A DNA stretch of 5,259 bases from an uncultured Eubacteriales bacterium (GCA_900555875.1 USNB01000095.1:1-5259); one strand, 5' to 3'; positions 1 to 5,259 are shown, counted from the first letter of the stretch. Notes: generated by a model from the letters alone, not told the origin. Numbers and translations: made by a program.

Positions 1-1055
1 AGCGCGGTGAGACGGTCGGTTTCGTCTATTATGACCTGCGCCTGCTTGGCGCATTTTTCCTTGTTGCCGCCGGAAATGTCGCGGATCATCTCGGAGTACG
101 CGCGGATCATGGTCAGCGGCGTTTTCATATCGTGCGAAACGTTGGCGAGCAGGTCGCGGCGGAAACGGTTGTTGCTTTCTATATCGTCGAACGCCTTATT
201 GAACGCGGCGGACAGCTCGTTTATCTCGGCAAGTTTGGTGTTCGTATCCAGCGGTTCGCGCTTGCCGCCCGCAGTGATGCCCACGACTTTGAGCGTAAGC
301 TCGCGCATGGGGCGCGCGGCGAAACCGGAACCGAGGTAGGCGACGAACACGCTTATGACTATACACGCGGCGGTAATGACGGCGAGCTGACCGGTCAGCG
401 TATTCTGCGCCTGACCGAACGAGGGCAGCAGCGACGACATGTAAATATAGTGGGTTTCGCCGCTTATGACCGTCTTGAAGCCGTATATGACCATGTCCGA
501 CGCCACGTCTTCGAGGTCGGTGGTATTGGAAACATAGCCGACGTTGTACGAATCCAGCATGTCCAGATAATATTCGAGCAGCGCTCCTTCCAGCCCGCCC
601 GCGACGACGCCGGTGTTGGGCGTGGCGGTGAAAAGCACGTCGGCGCTGCCGTCGTCGGCCAGAGAGAACACGACGATGTTGACGCCGTGGCTTTCGGCAT
701 AATCGGCGATGTAGCCGTCCAGCTTTTCCGGGTCGGTCAGCGAATAGTCCACGTAATCCACGGCGAAGGACTGGCCGGAAGAGTACAGATCGTTCTCCTG
801 AAAATATACGTACAGCGTGGAATAGAATATGAGTTCGTACAGCCAGATGATCGCCAGCATCGCCACGGTCATGAACATGAACGTCAGCCACAGATTGAAA
901 CGTATGGAGCGGAAACGCGGTATGTGGTGGTATCTGCTTATGACGGGCGACTGCGGAAGCGAAGGGTTTTTCCGGTCAGGCGAAAAGACAAGCTCGTGCA
1001 TTCCGCCCGGCTTGTCCTCGGCATTGTTTTCTGTTGTTACGTTTTCTTCGCGCAT
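1..1055 (-). CDS. Sensor histidine kinase of a two-component system (3'-partial; C-terminal ATPase domain outside the window)
   Basis: Membrane sensor kinase expected to autophosphorylate on His and pass the phosphate to the response regulator encoded just upstream. The 351 codons present show a cytoplasmic N-terminus of about 50 residues, a first membrane helix near residues 53-81 (IRFNLWLTFMFM onward), an extracytoplasmic sensor region of about 140 residues (82-223) that I do not recognise, a second helix near 224-246, a HAMP-like linker (conserved Pro in ARPMREL, about 247-297), and the HisKA dimerisation domain with H-box VSHDMKTPLTMI and phospho-acceptor His308. The frame is still open at base 1, so the rest of HisKA and the HATPase_c domain (N, G1, G2 boxes) lie beyond the edge. 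The ATG at 1055 is the first possible start, because an in-frame TAA sits three codons upstream. AAGGG precedes it at a short 3-nt spacing, and Met19 is a weaker alternative. The gene starts 22 nt after the regulator stop. The signal sensed is unknown. Confidence 0.93.
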   Translation of the reverse strand, partial: MREENVTTENNAEDKPGGMHELVFSPDRKNPSLPQSPVISRYHHIPRFRSIRFNLWLTFMFMTVAMLAIIWLYELIFYSTLYVYFQENDLYSSGQSFAVDYVDYSLTDPEKLDGYIADYAESHGVNIVVFSLADDGSADVLFTATPNTGVVAGGLEGALLEYYLDMLDSYNVGYVSNTTDLEDVASDMVIYGFKTVISGETHYIYMSSLLPSFGQAQNTLTGQLAVITAACIVISVFVAYLGSGFAARPMRELTLKVVGITAGGKREPLDTNTKLAEINELSAAFNKAFDDIESNNRFRRDLLANVSHDMKTPLTMIRAYSEMIRDISGGNKEKCAKQAQVIIDETDRLTA

Positions 1056-1077
1056 ATGCCCTTATATGCGGCCGGCG

Positions 1078-1737
1078 TCAGAGTACGAGCTTGTAGCCTA
1101 CGCCGCGCAGGGTGAGTATTTTGTCGCGGTACGGTCCGAGATTGGAGCGCAGCATCTTGATGTGAGTGTCCACGGTGCGGTCTTCGCCGAAGAAGTCGTA
1201 TCCCCACACGTCGGCGAGCAGCTGCTCGCGGGGGACGGCGACGCCTTCGTTCTTGACGAGATAGAAGAGCAGGTCGTACTCGCGCGGGGTAAGGAACACC
1301 TTCTTCCCGTCCACGTATACGTTCCTGCCCGCAAGGTCTATCTCCAGCCCGTCGGACACTATCTTCTTATTTGCGGTCTTGCCGCGGCGGAGCACCGCGC
1401 CTATACGAGCCACCACCTCTTTGGGGGAGAACGGCTTGGTCACGTAATCGTCCGCGCCGATCTCGAAACCGAAGAGCTTGTCATATTCCTCGCTGCGCGC
1501 GCTGAGCATGATCACGGGAACGTCCTTGTCCTTTTTGATCTCCTTGACGGCGCTGTAACCGTCCAGCTTAGGCATCATGACATCCATGACTATGAGGTCG
1601 TAATCCCTGGCTTTTGCCTGGCGGATGGCGTCCATGCCGTCCACGGCTTCATCCACTTCATATCCTTCAAGCTCCAGGTATTCCCGGAGCACGTCTCTTA
1701 TTCCCTGTTCGTCGTCCACTATCAGTATCACGGACAT
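1078..1737 (-). CDS. OmpR/PhoB-family response regulator (receiver plus winged-helix DNA-binding domain)
   Basis: Cytoplasmic DNA-binding partner of the downstream kinase, 219 residues, normal length for the family. The receiver domain (1 to about 118) has the acidic pair Asp8-Asp9 in LIVDDE, phospho-acceptor Asp52 in VMDVMMPKLDG, switch residues Ser79 (MLSA) and Tyr98, and Lys101 in VTKPFSP. All catalytic positions are intact. The Trans_Reg_C winged-helix domain (about 126-219) shows the usual LTPREYDLLFYL, recognition-helix region RTVDTHIKMLRSNL and RGVGYKL endings. I chose the ATG at 1737. A longer in-frame reading from GTG at 1776 would place the AAGGAG ribosome site inside the coding sequence and add 13 residues before the receiver's first strand. 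The gene lies 52 nt after the permease stop and 22 nt before the kinase start, so it is probably co-transcribed with both. Target genes cannot be read from the window; the permease promoter is an obvious but untested candidate. Confidence 0.96.
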   Translation of the reverse strand: MSVILIVDDEQGIRDVLREYLELEGYEVDEAVDGMDAIRQAKARDYDLIVMDVMMPKLDGYSAVKEIKKDKDVPVIMLSARSEEYDKLFGFEIGADDYVTKPFSPKEVVARIGAVLRRGKTANKKIVSDGLEIDLAGRNVYVDGKKVFLTPREYDLLFYLVKNEGVAVPREQLLADVWGYDFFGEDRTVDTHIKMLRSNLGPYRDKILTLRGVGYKLVL

Positions 1738-1749
1738 AATACGCTTATT

Positions 1750-1755
1750 CTCCTT
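1750..1755 (-). promoter_or_regulatory. Ribosome binding site of the response regulator (decides its start)
   Basis: AAGGAG on the minus strand, 12 nt before the ATG at 1737. The spacing is slightly long. It is the only strong Shine-Dalgarno match near this gene, and it argues against the GTG at 1776, which would lie upstream of it. Confidence 0.7.
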
Positions 1756-1789
1756 ATCGAGTGTTCCCTCTTCCACGCACGCCGCCCCG

Positions 1790-2809
1790 TCAAAGCACGG
1801 CTTCGAGAGGCGTCAGAGCATATCCCGCGGCAAGAGCGACAGCGATCAGTCCCGCGACTATCAGCGCGTTTTCGCCCGCTCTCCTGTTCTCTTTTATAAG
1901 TACGGCGATGCCCAGCCCCGCATTGACGGCAAGTCCTGCAACGGCGGCTCCCAGCGTCAGCGATCCGCCGGCAAAGAGCTGCGTTATCATCACGCTCGCG
2001 GCGCAGTTGGGTATCAGCCCGACAAGCACGGATACGAGCGGCTGAAGATAAGTCCCGCTCTGCATGAACGCAATGAACCTGTCCTCTCCGACAAGATATA
2101 TCACCGTGCCGAGCACGAAATTTATCACAAACGCAAACAGCGTTATGACCAGCGTGTGTATTATCGGATGTTTGAAATACCGCTCGAACACACCGCCTTT
2201 ATGTTCGCCTATATCATGACCGCAGCAGCCGTGCTCGTGCGTATGCACGAATCCGTCGTCGTCTCCGCCGTGCGCATGTCCGTCGTCATGTTCATGCCGT
2301 TCGGCATGCTCATGCGCGTCGCTATCGCGATCTGCGTCATTTGCACTGCAGGCGTCGTCATGGTCCGCGGGCATCTCCTGCGCCGCTGCGCCGCGCCTTT
2401 TACGGATGAAATGACAGACGAGCGTCAGCGCATAACCGGCTGCAAGCGCAAGCGCGGCTTTGATCCCCATGAGCAGCGCGGTGCGCCCCCACAGCGACGG
2501 ATCGGTCGCGGCTTCGCCGATAAGAATGGGAAGAGCTTCGTCACTCGTCGCGATGAAAACGGCGATCAGCGTACCCGCTGTTATGAAACGCCTTGCATAC
2601 AGCTCGCTCGCCACAACGGAAAAACCGCACTGCGGCAGAAGCGCCAGCCCCGTTCCCACAAGCGGCGCAAGCGGAGACTGGAGCAATCCGCCCCGCCTGA
2701 TCCGGTTCAGTTTGCGTGCCTCCAGAAATCCGATGAGCAGATGCACCGCAAACAGAAAGGGGATGAGCAGCGCCGTGTCCTTCAGCGCGTCTAAAAAAGC
2801 TTCCAGCAT
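1790..2809 (-). CDS. Putative heavy-metal/manganese efflux permease (ArsP_2-like, about 10 membrane helices) with a His/Asp-rich central loop
   Basis: Polytopic inner-membrane protein of 339 residues resembling the family annotated in Clostridia as 'putative manganese transporter' or 'arsenic efflux protein' (Pfam ArsP_2, putative 10TM heavy-metal exporter). I recognised it from the opening MLEAFLDALKDTALLIPFLF, the LLPQCGFSVVASELYARR segment (59-74) and ITAGTLIAVFIATSDEALPIL (76-96). Two hydrophobic halves (about 5-135 and 215-338) flank a polar loop, residues 145-204, with 12 His, many Asp/Glu and Cys154, Cys195 and Cys196, which looks like a metal-binding segment. The second half has a matching LVGLIPNCAASVMITQLFAGG (262-282), so the halves look like a pseudo-repeat with Pro-x-Cys in each. 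The ATG at 2809 has AGAGG 9 nt upstream and a strong promoter close by. The gene heads a likely operon with the regulator and kinase. Export and metal identity follow from the family name only; neither is demonstrated. Confidence 0.88.
   Translation of the reverse strand: MLEAFLDALKDTALLIPFLFAVHLLIGFLEARKLNRIRRGGLLQSPLAPLVGTGLALLPQCGFSVVASELYARRFITAGTLIAVFIATSDEALPILIGEAATDPSLWGRTALLMGIKAALALAAGYALTLVCHFIRKRRGAAAQEMPADHDDACSANDADRDSDAHEHAERHEHDDGHAHGGDDDGFVHTHEHGCCGHDIGEHKGGVFERYFKHPIIHTLVITLFAFVINFVLGTVIYLVGEDRFIAFMQSGTYLQPLVSVLVGLIPNCAASVMITQLFAGGSLTLGAAVAGLAVNAGLGIAVLIKENRRAGENALIVAGLIAVALAAGYALTPLEAVL
2198..2377 (-). other. His/Asp-rich putative metal-binding loop of the permease
   Basis: Codons for residues 145-204 of the permease. 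Twelve His (150, 166, 168, 172, 174, 178, 180, 189, 191, 193, 198, 203) occur in HxH and HxxxH spacings such as HEH, HEHDDGHAH and HTHEHGCCGH, with a CC pair at 195-196. It separates the two hydrophobic halves. Similar His-rich loops are known in ZIP, CDF and NikM-type metal transporters. The binding role here is inferred from composition. Confidence 0.75.
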
Positions 2810-2818
2810 TTTCGAATA

Positions 2819-2828
2819 CCTCTCCCCT
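2819..2828 (-). promoter_or_regulatory. Ribosome binding site of the permease
   Basis: Purine-rich AGGGGAGAGG on the minus strand. Its distal AGAGG is 9 nt from the ATG at 2809 and supports that start. Confidence 0.75.
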
Positions 2829-2836
2829 TACACCAT

Positions 2837-2865
2837 ATTTTATTATAACCGCGTCCCGTTGTCAA
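2837..2865 (-). promoter_or_regulatory. Strong sigma-70/SigA-type promoter of the permease (-two-component) operon
   Basis: Consensus -35 TTGACA (2865-2860) is followed by a 17-nt spacer and TAAAAT (2842-2837), one base from the -10 consensus. A perfect TATAAT at 2847-2842 is only 12 nt from the -35, so it is less likely to be the -10. Transcription would start near 2830, leaving a leader of only about 20 nt before the ATG at 2809, too short for a riboswitch. The -35 contains the TGA stop of the small upstream reading frame. Just upstream is an imperfect A-rich direct repeat (GAAAAATGG then GAAAAAGGC, about 2884-2866) that could act as an UP element or a regulator site. Confidence 0.8.
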
Positions 2866-2987
2866 GCCTTTTTCCCATTTTTCTTGAGCGCTTCGTTTTC
2901 CATTCCATCGATCTTACGAAGCGTCTCTTCGGGCAGTAAAGCCCCGCGCGGAGCCGCTTTTCTTCCGCCGCATCCGGGCGGACACAT
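2862..2987 (-). CDS. Candidate 41-residue Cys-containing microprotein, function unknown
   Basis: The ATG at 2987 opens a 41-codon frame ending in TGA at 2864-2862. The N-terminus MCPPGCGGRK carries a CxxxC pair and basic residues. It is followed by a predicted amphipathic helix, LPEETLRKIDGMENEALKK, and a Lys-rich tail. The composition (Leu/Ile/Met periodicity, balanced Glu/Lys) looks like real protein rather than random translation. Against it: no clear Shine-Dalgarno site precedes the ATG (CAAAGC only), there is no visible dedicated promoter, and the frame is short. An in-frame TGA three codons upstream excludes a longer version. It ends inside the -35 box of the permease promoter, so transcription of the two could interfere. 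I do not recognise the family. It may instead be non-coding leader or regulatory sequence. Confidence 0.4.
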   Translation of the reverse strand: MCPPGCGGRKAAPRGALLPEETLRKIDGMENEALKKNGKKA

Positions 2988-3138
2988 GCTTTGTCACGAT
3001 AAAAAACACGTCGCGGACGGTCCGCGGTACAATGCTATGCGCCGCCCCCGTTATGGGACGGCGCACTTAAGGCAGCACGTAGTCTGTCATAGCGGTATTA
3101 TAGCCGTCATACCACAACAGGGGGCGGCTAAAGCTACC
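2988..3138. other. Structured spacer between the M3 peptidase stop and the microprotein
   Basis: About 150 bases with no independent gene that I can support. Read on the minus strand it holds, in order, 23 sense codons in frame with the peptidase after its TAG (3138-3070), a TAA (3069-3067), a long hairpin (3038-3065), a second inverted repeat (3012-3026) and a T6 run (3001-3006). Confidence 0.6.
3001..3065 (-). terminator. Candidate transcription terminator region: two hairpins then T6, after the M3 peptidase
   Basis: The first hairpin pairs 3038-3044 with 3059-3065 and 3046-3048 with 3055-3057 around a single C/A mismatch, with a 6-nt loop. The second is a perfect inverted repeat, CGCGGAC-G-GTCCGCG (3012-3026). 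On the minus strand the second is followed, after a 5-nt gap, by TTTTTT. Placement just past a long minus-strand gene fits a terminator. The gap before the T run and the tandem arrangement are not textbook, so an attenuator or processing element for the small downstream frame is also possible. Confidence 0.4.
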
Positions 3139-4887
3139 CTATACCAAAGTATCGAGATAAGAAGCCAGCTCCGAATATGTCCTCGCATCGAACGGACTGC
3201 TCACGCCGGCATTGTCGAGAAGTTCTTCGAAGCCGTAGCTCCCGTCGCCGTAGCGCTGGATATAATTATACTCCGTCGCCGCGGAAATGAAATCGGACGT
3301 ACTGTCCACATAAATGGTGAAAGCGGGGATCGCGCTCATCGCGTAGCTGATGTAATAAAACGGCTGCTCGAAAGTATGGGATACCGCCGCCCACCAATAT
3401 TCAAAATAATTATAGTCATACCCGAGATCATTGCTCATGCGCAGAGCAAGTTCTTCGTCTATGCCGTAATCAGCGAGGATCTCGGTGAATTTCTCCGTGA
3501 CGTCCGCGCCCGAAGAGTACGAATCCGTATTCATATCGTACTGAAGTTCGTCGAAAACGCATCCCATGACTATGCTGAAGATGAGCTGGTTCATGATATC
3601 TCCTTTTTCGGCGATCTCCGCGATCTCGCTGCCCGTCACGGTCTCGCTGCCGTTGCTGACGGTATAGCCCGCGTACAGCTCGTCATACCTGCCTATGAAC
3701 ATCATTTCGAGCGCCTGGCTCTGGATCTCCGCGACGTCGAGATCCGCTCCGCCCGCCGCGCCGTTCAGGTAGAAGGACGCGAAATGCCCGAACTCATGAA
3801 CGAACGTCGAAGTATCCGTCAGCGAGCCGGAAACGTACTGGAAAAGATACGGCATCTCGTATTTGGCGAGGTATGTGGTATACGCGCCCGTATTGCCGTT
3901 CGGATTGGTCGAGCGGTAATACAGATCGTAACGGCGCATATAGTCGTTCGCCTCCGCGAGATATCCCTCCATATCCGGATCGACGGAGCGCGTTGCTTCA
4001 CGGCTGCCGACGTCGGCAAGCAGACCGGCAACGGCGTTGCTCTGCGTCAGGTCGTCATCGAGGGGCGTGCGGTTATACAGGTATATGCCCGTATCGCCGA
4101 GATCGTCGTAAAGTTTCCCGATATATTCCCCGAGATAGTCCTTTACGTAGCCGCGCATCTCCGCGGCGTCGACAGCGGTGTATTCGCGCCCGTAAGAGGC
4201 ATACGCCTGATCGACATAGCCTTCGGGATACATCTCGTTATACGTTTTGACGAGCCTTATGAGAAGGTCGCCCGCTTCTGTCGCGAATTCCCGCGCCGTG
4301 TCTTCGCTTGCAAAAACGTTTGTATTGCCCGTACCGAGATCGTTATATTCCGTCGTGATCTCGAGTATTTCGTTCTGATTTTCCACATAATCGCCCGTTC
4401 CGGTGAGCGCCGCATACTCGTCTCGTATGCTCTGCATCTCCTCGCTGCTCCAGCCCGAGAATATGGAGCCGCTGTCCGATCTGTCGAGCGCGGTATTCAG
4501 CATCGTATAATAATCCAGATACGACTTGTTATACTGCGAATACAGCTCGGTATATTCGTTTCTCCAATAACTGTCCGTATAATCCTTCTGATACTCGATG
4601 CTCGCATACGAAACGCAGAACACCAGCTCGGAAAACAGCTCGGTCGCATTGTTCATGGAGTCCACCGCAGACAAGCGCGAGCCGTGCTCGGCGGCGGAGA
4701 TGGCGTCGTCGAAAGCCTCGTCAAGCTCGTCGAAATCCGGACGGGAGTATTTTATATCCCCGTAACGCGTCCCGCCGCGCGAGCTCATCCCCACTATCAC
4801 CACGATCATACCGACGACGATAGCCGCTATAAGCACGCCCGCGACGACGGAAAATATCACCGATAAAGTTTTTGTCTTATTAGCCAT
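3139..4887 (-). CDS. Membrane-anchored M3-family (oligoendopeptidase F-like) zinc metallopeptidase
   Basis: Predicted zinc endopeptidase acting on peptides outside the cytoplasm, 582 residues. A strongly hydrophobic segment near residues 8-34 follows a short basic N-terminus (MANKTKT) and has no lipobox Cys, so it reads as an uncleaved signal anchor; the rest is acidic and Tyr-rich, as in exported proteins. The catalytic core contains YLFQYVSGSLTDTSTFVHEFGH, where His364, Glu365 and His368 form the HExxH zinc site, and DVAEIQSQALEMM, where Glu387 is the likely third ligand. The spacing and the ExxSQxxE pattern match family M3. FYYISYAMSAIPAF (510-523) and the ending LLDNAGVSSPFDARTYSELASYL (555-577, in part) match the helical C-terminus of PepF-type enzymes, so it looks complete. 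The ATG at 4887 has AAGGA 5 nt upstream; a TTG at 4911 would put that site inside the gene. Most M3 oligoendopeptidases are cytosolic, so the anchor is notable. The substrate is unknown. The frame stays open for 23 codons after the TAG. Confidence 0.88.
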   Translation of the reverse strand: MANKTKTLSVIFSVVAGVLIAAIVVGMIVVIVGMSSRGGTRYGDIKYSRPDFDELDEAFDDAISAAEHGSRLSAVDSMNNATELFSELVFCVSYASIEYQKDYTDSYWRNEYTELYSQYNKSYLDYYTMLNTALDRSDSGSIFSGWSSEEMQSIRDEYAALTGTGDYVENQNEILEITTEYNDLGTGNTNVFASEDTAREFATEAGDLLIRLVKTYNEMYPEGYVDQAYASYGREYTAVDAAEMRGYVKDYLGEYIGKLYDDLGDTGIYLYNRTPLDDDLTQSNAVAGLLADVGSREATRSVDPDMEGYLAEANDYMRRYDLYYRSTNPNGNTGAYTTYLAKYEMPYLFQYVSGSLTDTSTFVHEFGHFASFYLNGAAGGADLDVAEIQSQALEMMFIGRYDELYAGYTVSNGSETVTGSEIAEIAEKGDIMNQLIFSIVMGCVFDELQYDMNTDSYSSGADVTEKFTEILADYGIDEELALRMSNDLGYDYNYFEYWWAAVSHTFEQPFYYISYAMSAIPAFTIYVDSTSDFISAATEYNYIQRYGDGSYGFEELLDNAGVSSPFDARTYSELASYLDTLV

Positions 4888-4892
4888 AGCGT

Positions 4893-4898
4893 TCCTTT
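4893..4898 (-). promoter_or_regulatory. Ribosome binding site of the M3 peptidase (decides its start)
   Basis: AAAGGA on the minus strand, 5 nt before the ATG at 4887. It lies inside the longer reading that would begin at TTG 4911, so it supports the shorter form. Confidence 0.75.
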
Positions 4899-4903
4899 TA
4901 AGG

Positions 4904-4917
4904 ACGGGCAAGCCCGT
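4904..4917. repeat. Short perfect inverted repeat in the peptidase leader
   Basis: ACGGGC-AA-GCCCGT has 6-bp arms and a 2-nt centre, ending 6 nt upstream of the peptidase ribosome site. As DNA it could be a dimer operator; as RNA it would form a 5-bp stem with a 4-nt loop near the ribosome site. Either role is a guess. Confidence 0.5.
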
Positions 4918-4954
4918 TCCCCTTTATATATATTCTTATTTATAACGCTTCCCG

Positions 4955-4987
4955 TATAATAATACATTAAATCTTTCCCAAAAGCAA
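4955..4987. promoter_or_regulatory. AT-rich divergent promoter region between the peptidase and the plus-strand gene
   Basis: On the minus strand, TTGCTT (4987-4982) is followed after 17 nt by TATTAT (4964-4959), a moderate promoter for the peptidase that would give a leader of about 65-70 nt. On the plus strand a perfect TATAAT lies at 4955-4960 but without a convincing -35. The -10 candidates of the two strands overlap, so only the general assignment as a promoter region is reasonably safe. Confidence 0.45.
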
Positions 4988-5070
4988 ATTATTTTTCATC
5001 GTTTTTATTCATCGCGTCGCGGCGCGGCCGGGAAGCGGATAACCGAAACTCCGCGGCGCATACTGAATAT

Positions 5071-5259
5071 ATGGACGAAAAGACAAAGGAACAGACGAAA
5101 AAACTGCTCGAGACGGTGCGCAAGAATGCGCAGATGGGTACCGTCACGCTCGAAACGCTCGCAGAACGGCTCGCGGCGGCACACCGCGGCATGGCGGATA
5201 TCGCGGCAGAACAGCTCGAAGAATACCGCCGCATAGCGGACGCCGCCGGCAACAAAGTC
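5071..5259 (+). CDS. Hypothetical small helical protein (3'-partial)
   Basis: The ATG at 5071 opens 63 codons that run off the right edge with no stop. The translation begins MDEKTKEQTKKLLETVRKN, continues NAQMGTVTLETLAERL, and is charged, Ala/Leu/Glu-rich and predicted to be continuous helix, with no membrane segment or Cys. It vaguely resembles uncharacterised clostridial helical proteins of about 140 residues with an 'NAxMG' motif, but I cannot name a family. It is divergent from the peptidase. No good Shine-Dalgarno site precedes the ATG (CATACTGAATAT), and no alternative ATG, GTG or TTG exists upstream before the in-frame TAA at 4960-4962. The opposite strand is also open here (4989-5255), but its translation is Ser/Ala/Arg-rich and looks like an antisense shadow. 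Confidence 0.55.
   Translation, partial: MDEKTKEQTKKLLETVRKNAQMGTVTLETLAERLAAAHRGMADIAAEQLEEYRRIADAAGNKV

Noticed and set aside
196..891. Minus-strand frames within the kinase gene (196-891, 464-700)
   Set aside because: They are out of frame with the kinase, which is continuous from 1055 to base 1 with membrane helices, HAMP and H-box. The alternatives are Arg-rich and have no domain.
1738..1789. Separate promoter or terminator between permease and response regulator
   Set aside because: A TTGACG-like hexamer is present near the permease stop, but no -10 follows at proper spacing, and there is no hairpin with a T run.
2293..2308. Perfect inverted repeat CATGCCG-TT-CGGCATG
   Set aside because: It lies inside the His-rich loop codons of the permease and follows from alternating His, Glu, Ala and Arg codons there, so a regulatory role is unnecessary.
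2810..2830. Manganese riboswitch (yybP-ykoY type) in the permease leader
   Set aside because: The predicted leader is only about 20 nt, and upstream DNA is occupied by the promoter and the small reading frame. I saw no suitable multi-helix structure.
132..2939. Long plus-strand open frames (132-1115, 829-1899, 1625-2794, 2460-2939)
   Set aside because: They lie antisense to the kinase, regulator and permease, whose minus-strand translations carry complete family motifs. The plus-strand products are Arg/His/Ala-rich with no recognisable domain, as expected for shadows in GC-rich DNA.
2884..4866. 660-codon plus-strand open frame
   Set aside because: It is antisense to the M3 peptidase, which has an intact zinc site. 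The plus-strand product is Arg/Val/Ile/His-rich with no motif. Its length comes from the codon bias of the opposite strand.
4989..5255. 88-codon minus-strand open frame at the right edge
   Set aside because: The product is Ser/Ala/Arg-rich low-complexity sequence, while the opposite strand gives a balanced helical protein from an ATG at 5071.

Overview
The window looks like a piece of a moderately GC-rich Firmicutes chromosome, most likely an uncultured gut-type Clostridia. This is an inference from three things: the clostridial style of the two-component proteins, a Clostridia-typical heavy-metal/manganese permease family, and frequent use of ATA for Ile despite the GC content. No rRNA, tRNA, CRISPR array, insertion sequence or phage gene was seen.

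Layout. Almost everything reads on the minus strand, so gene order below runs from high to low coordinates. Right edge: a partial plus-strand gene (5071-5259) for a small helical protein, divergent from the rest across an AT-rich intergenic region with a short inverted repeat. Next, minus strand: a 582-residue membrane-anchored M3-type zinc oligopeptidase (3139-4887). Its TAG stop is followed in frame by 23 more sense codons and then TAA, then by two strong hairpins and a T6 run (about 3001-3065) that may end the transcript. Then comes a candidate 41-residue Cys-containing microprotein (2862-2987), whose stop codon lies inside the -35 box of the next promoter. That promoter (TTGACA-17-TAAAAT, 2837-2865) drives a predicted heavy-metal/manganese exporter of the ArsP_2 type with a His/Asp-rich central loop (1790-2809). 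It is followed by an OmpR/PhoB-type response regulator (1078-1737) and a sensor histidine kinase (1-1055, cut off by the window start just past the H-box).

How the genes may work together. Permease, regulator and kinase are collinear with 52-nt and 22-nt gaps and no visible terminator, so one transcript from the strong promoter at about 2840 is the simplest reading. This would be a metal-export module carrying its own two-component system. The metal, the signal and any autoregulation are inferences; the sequence does not name them. The M3 peptidase seems to be a separate unit with its own promoter region. The two less ordinary items are the microprotein overlapping the permease promoter and the open reading frame past the peptidase stop; both are tentative.
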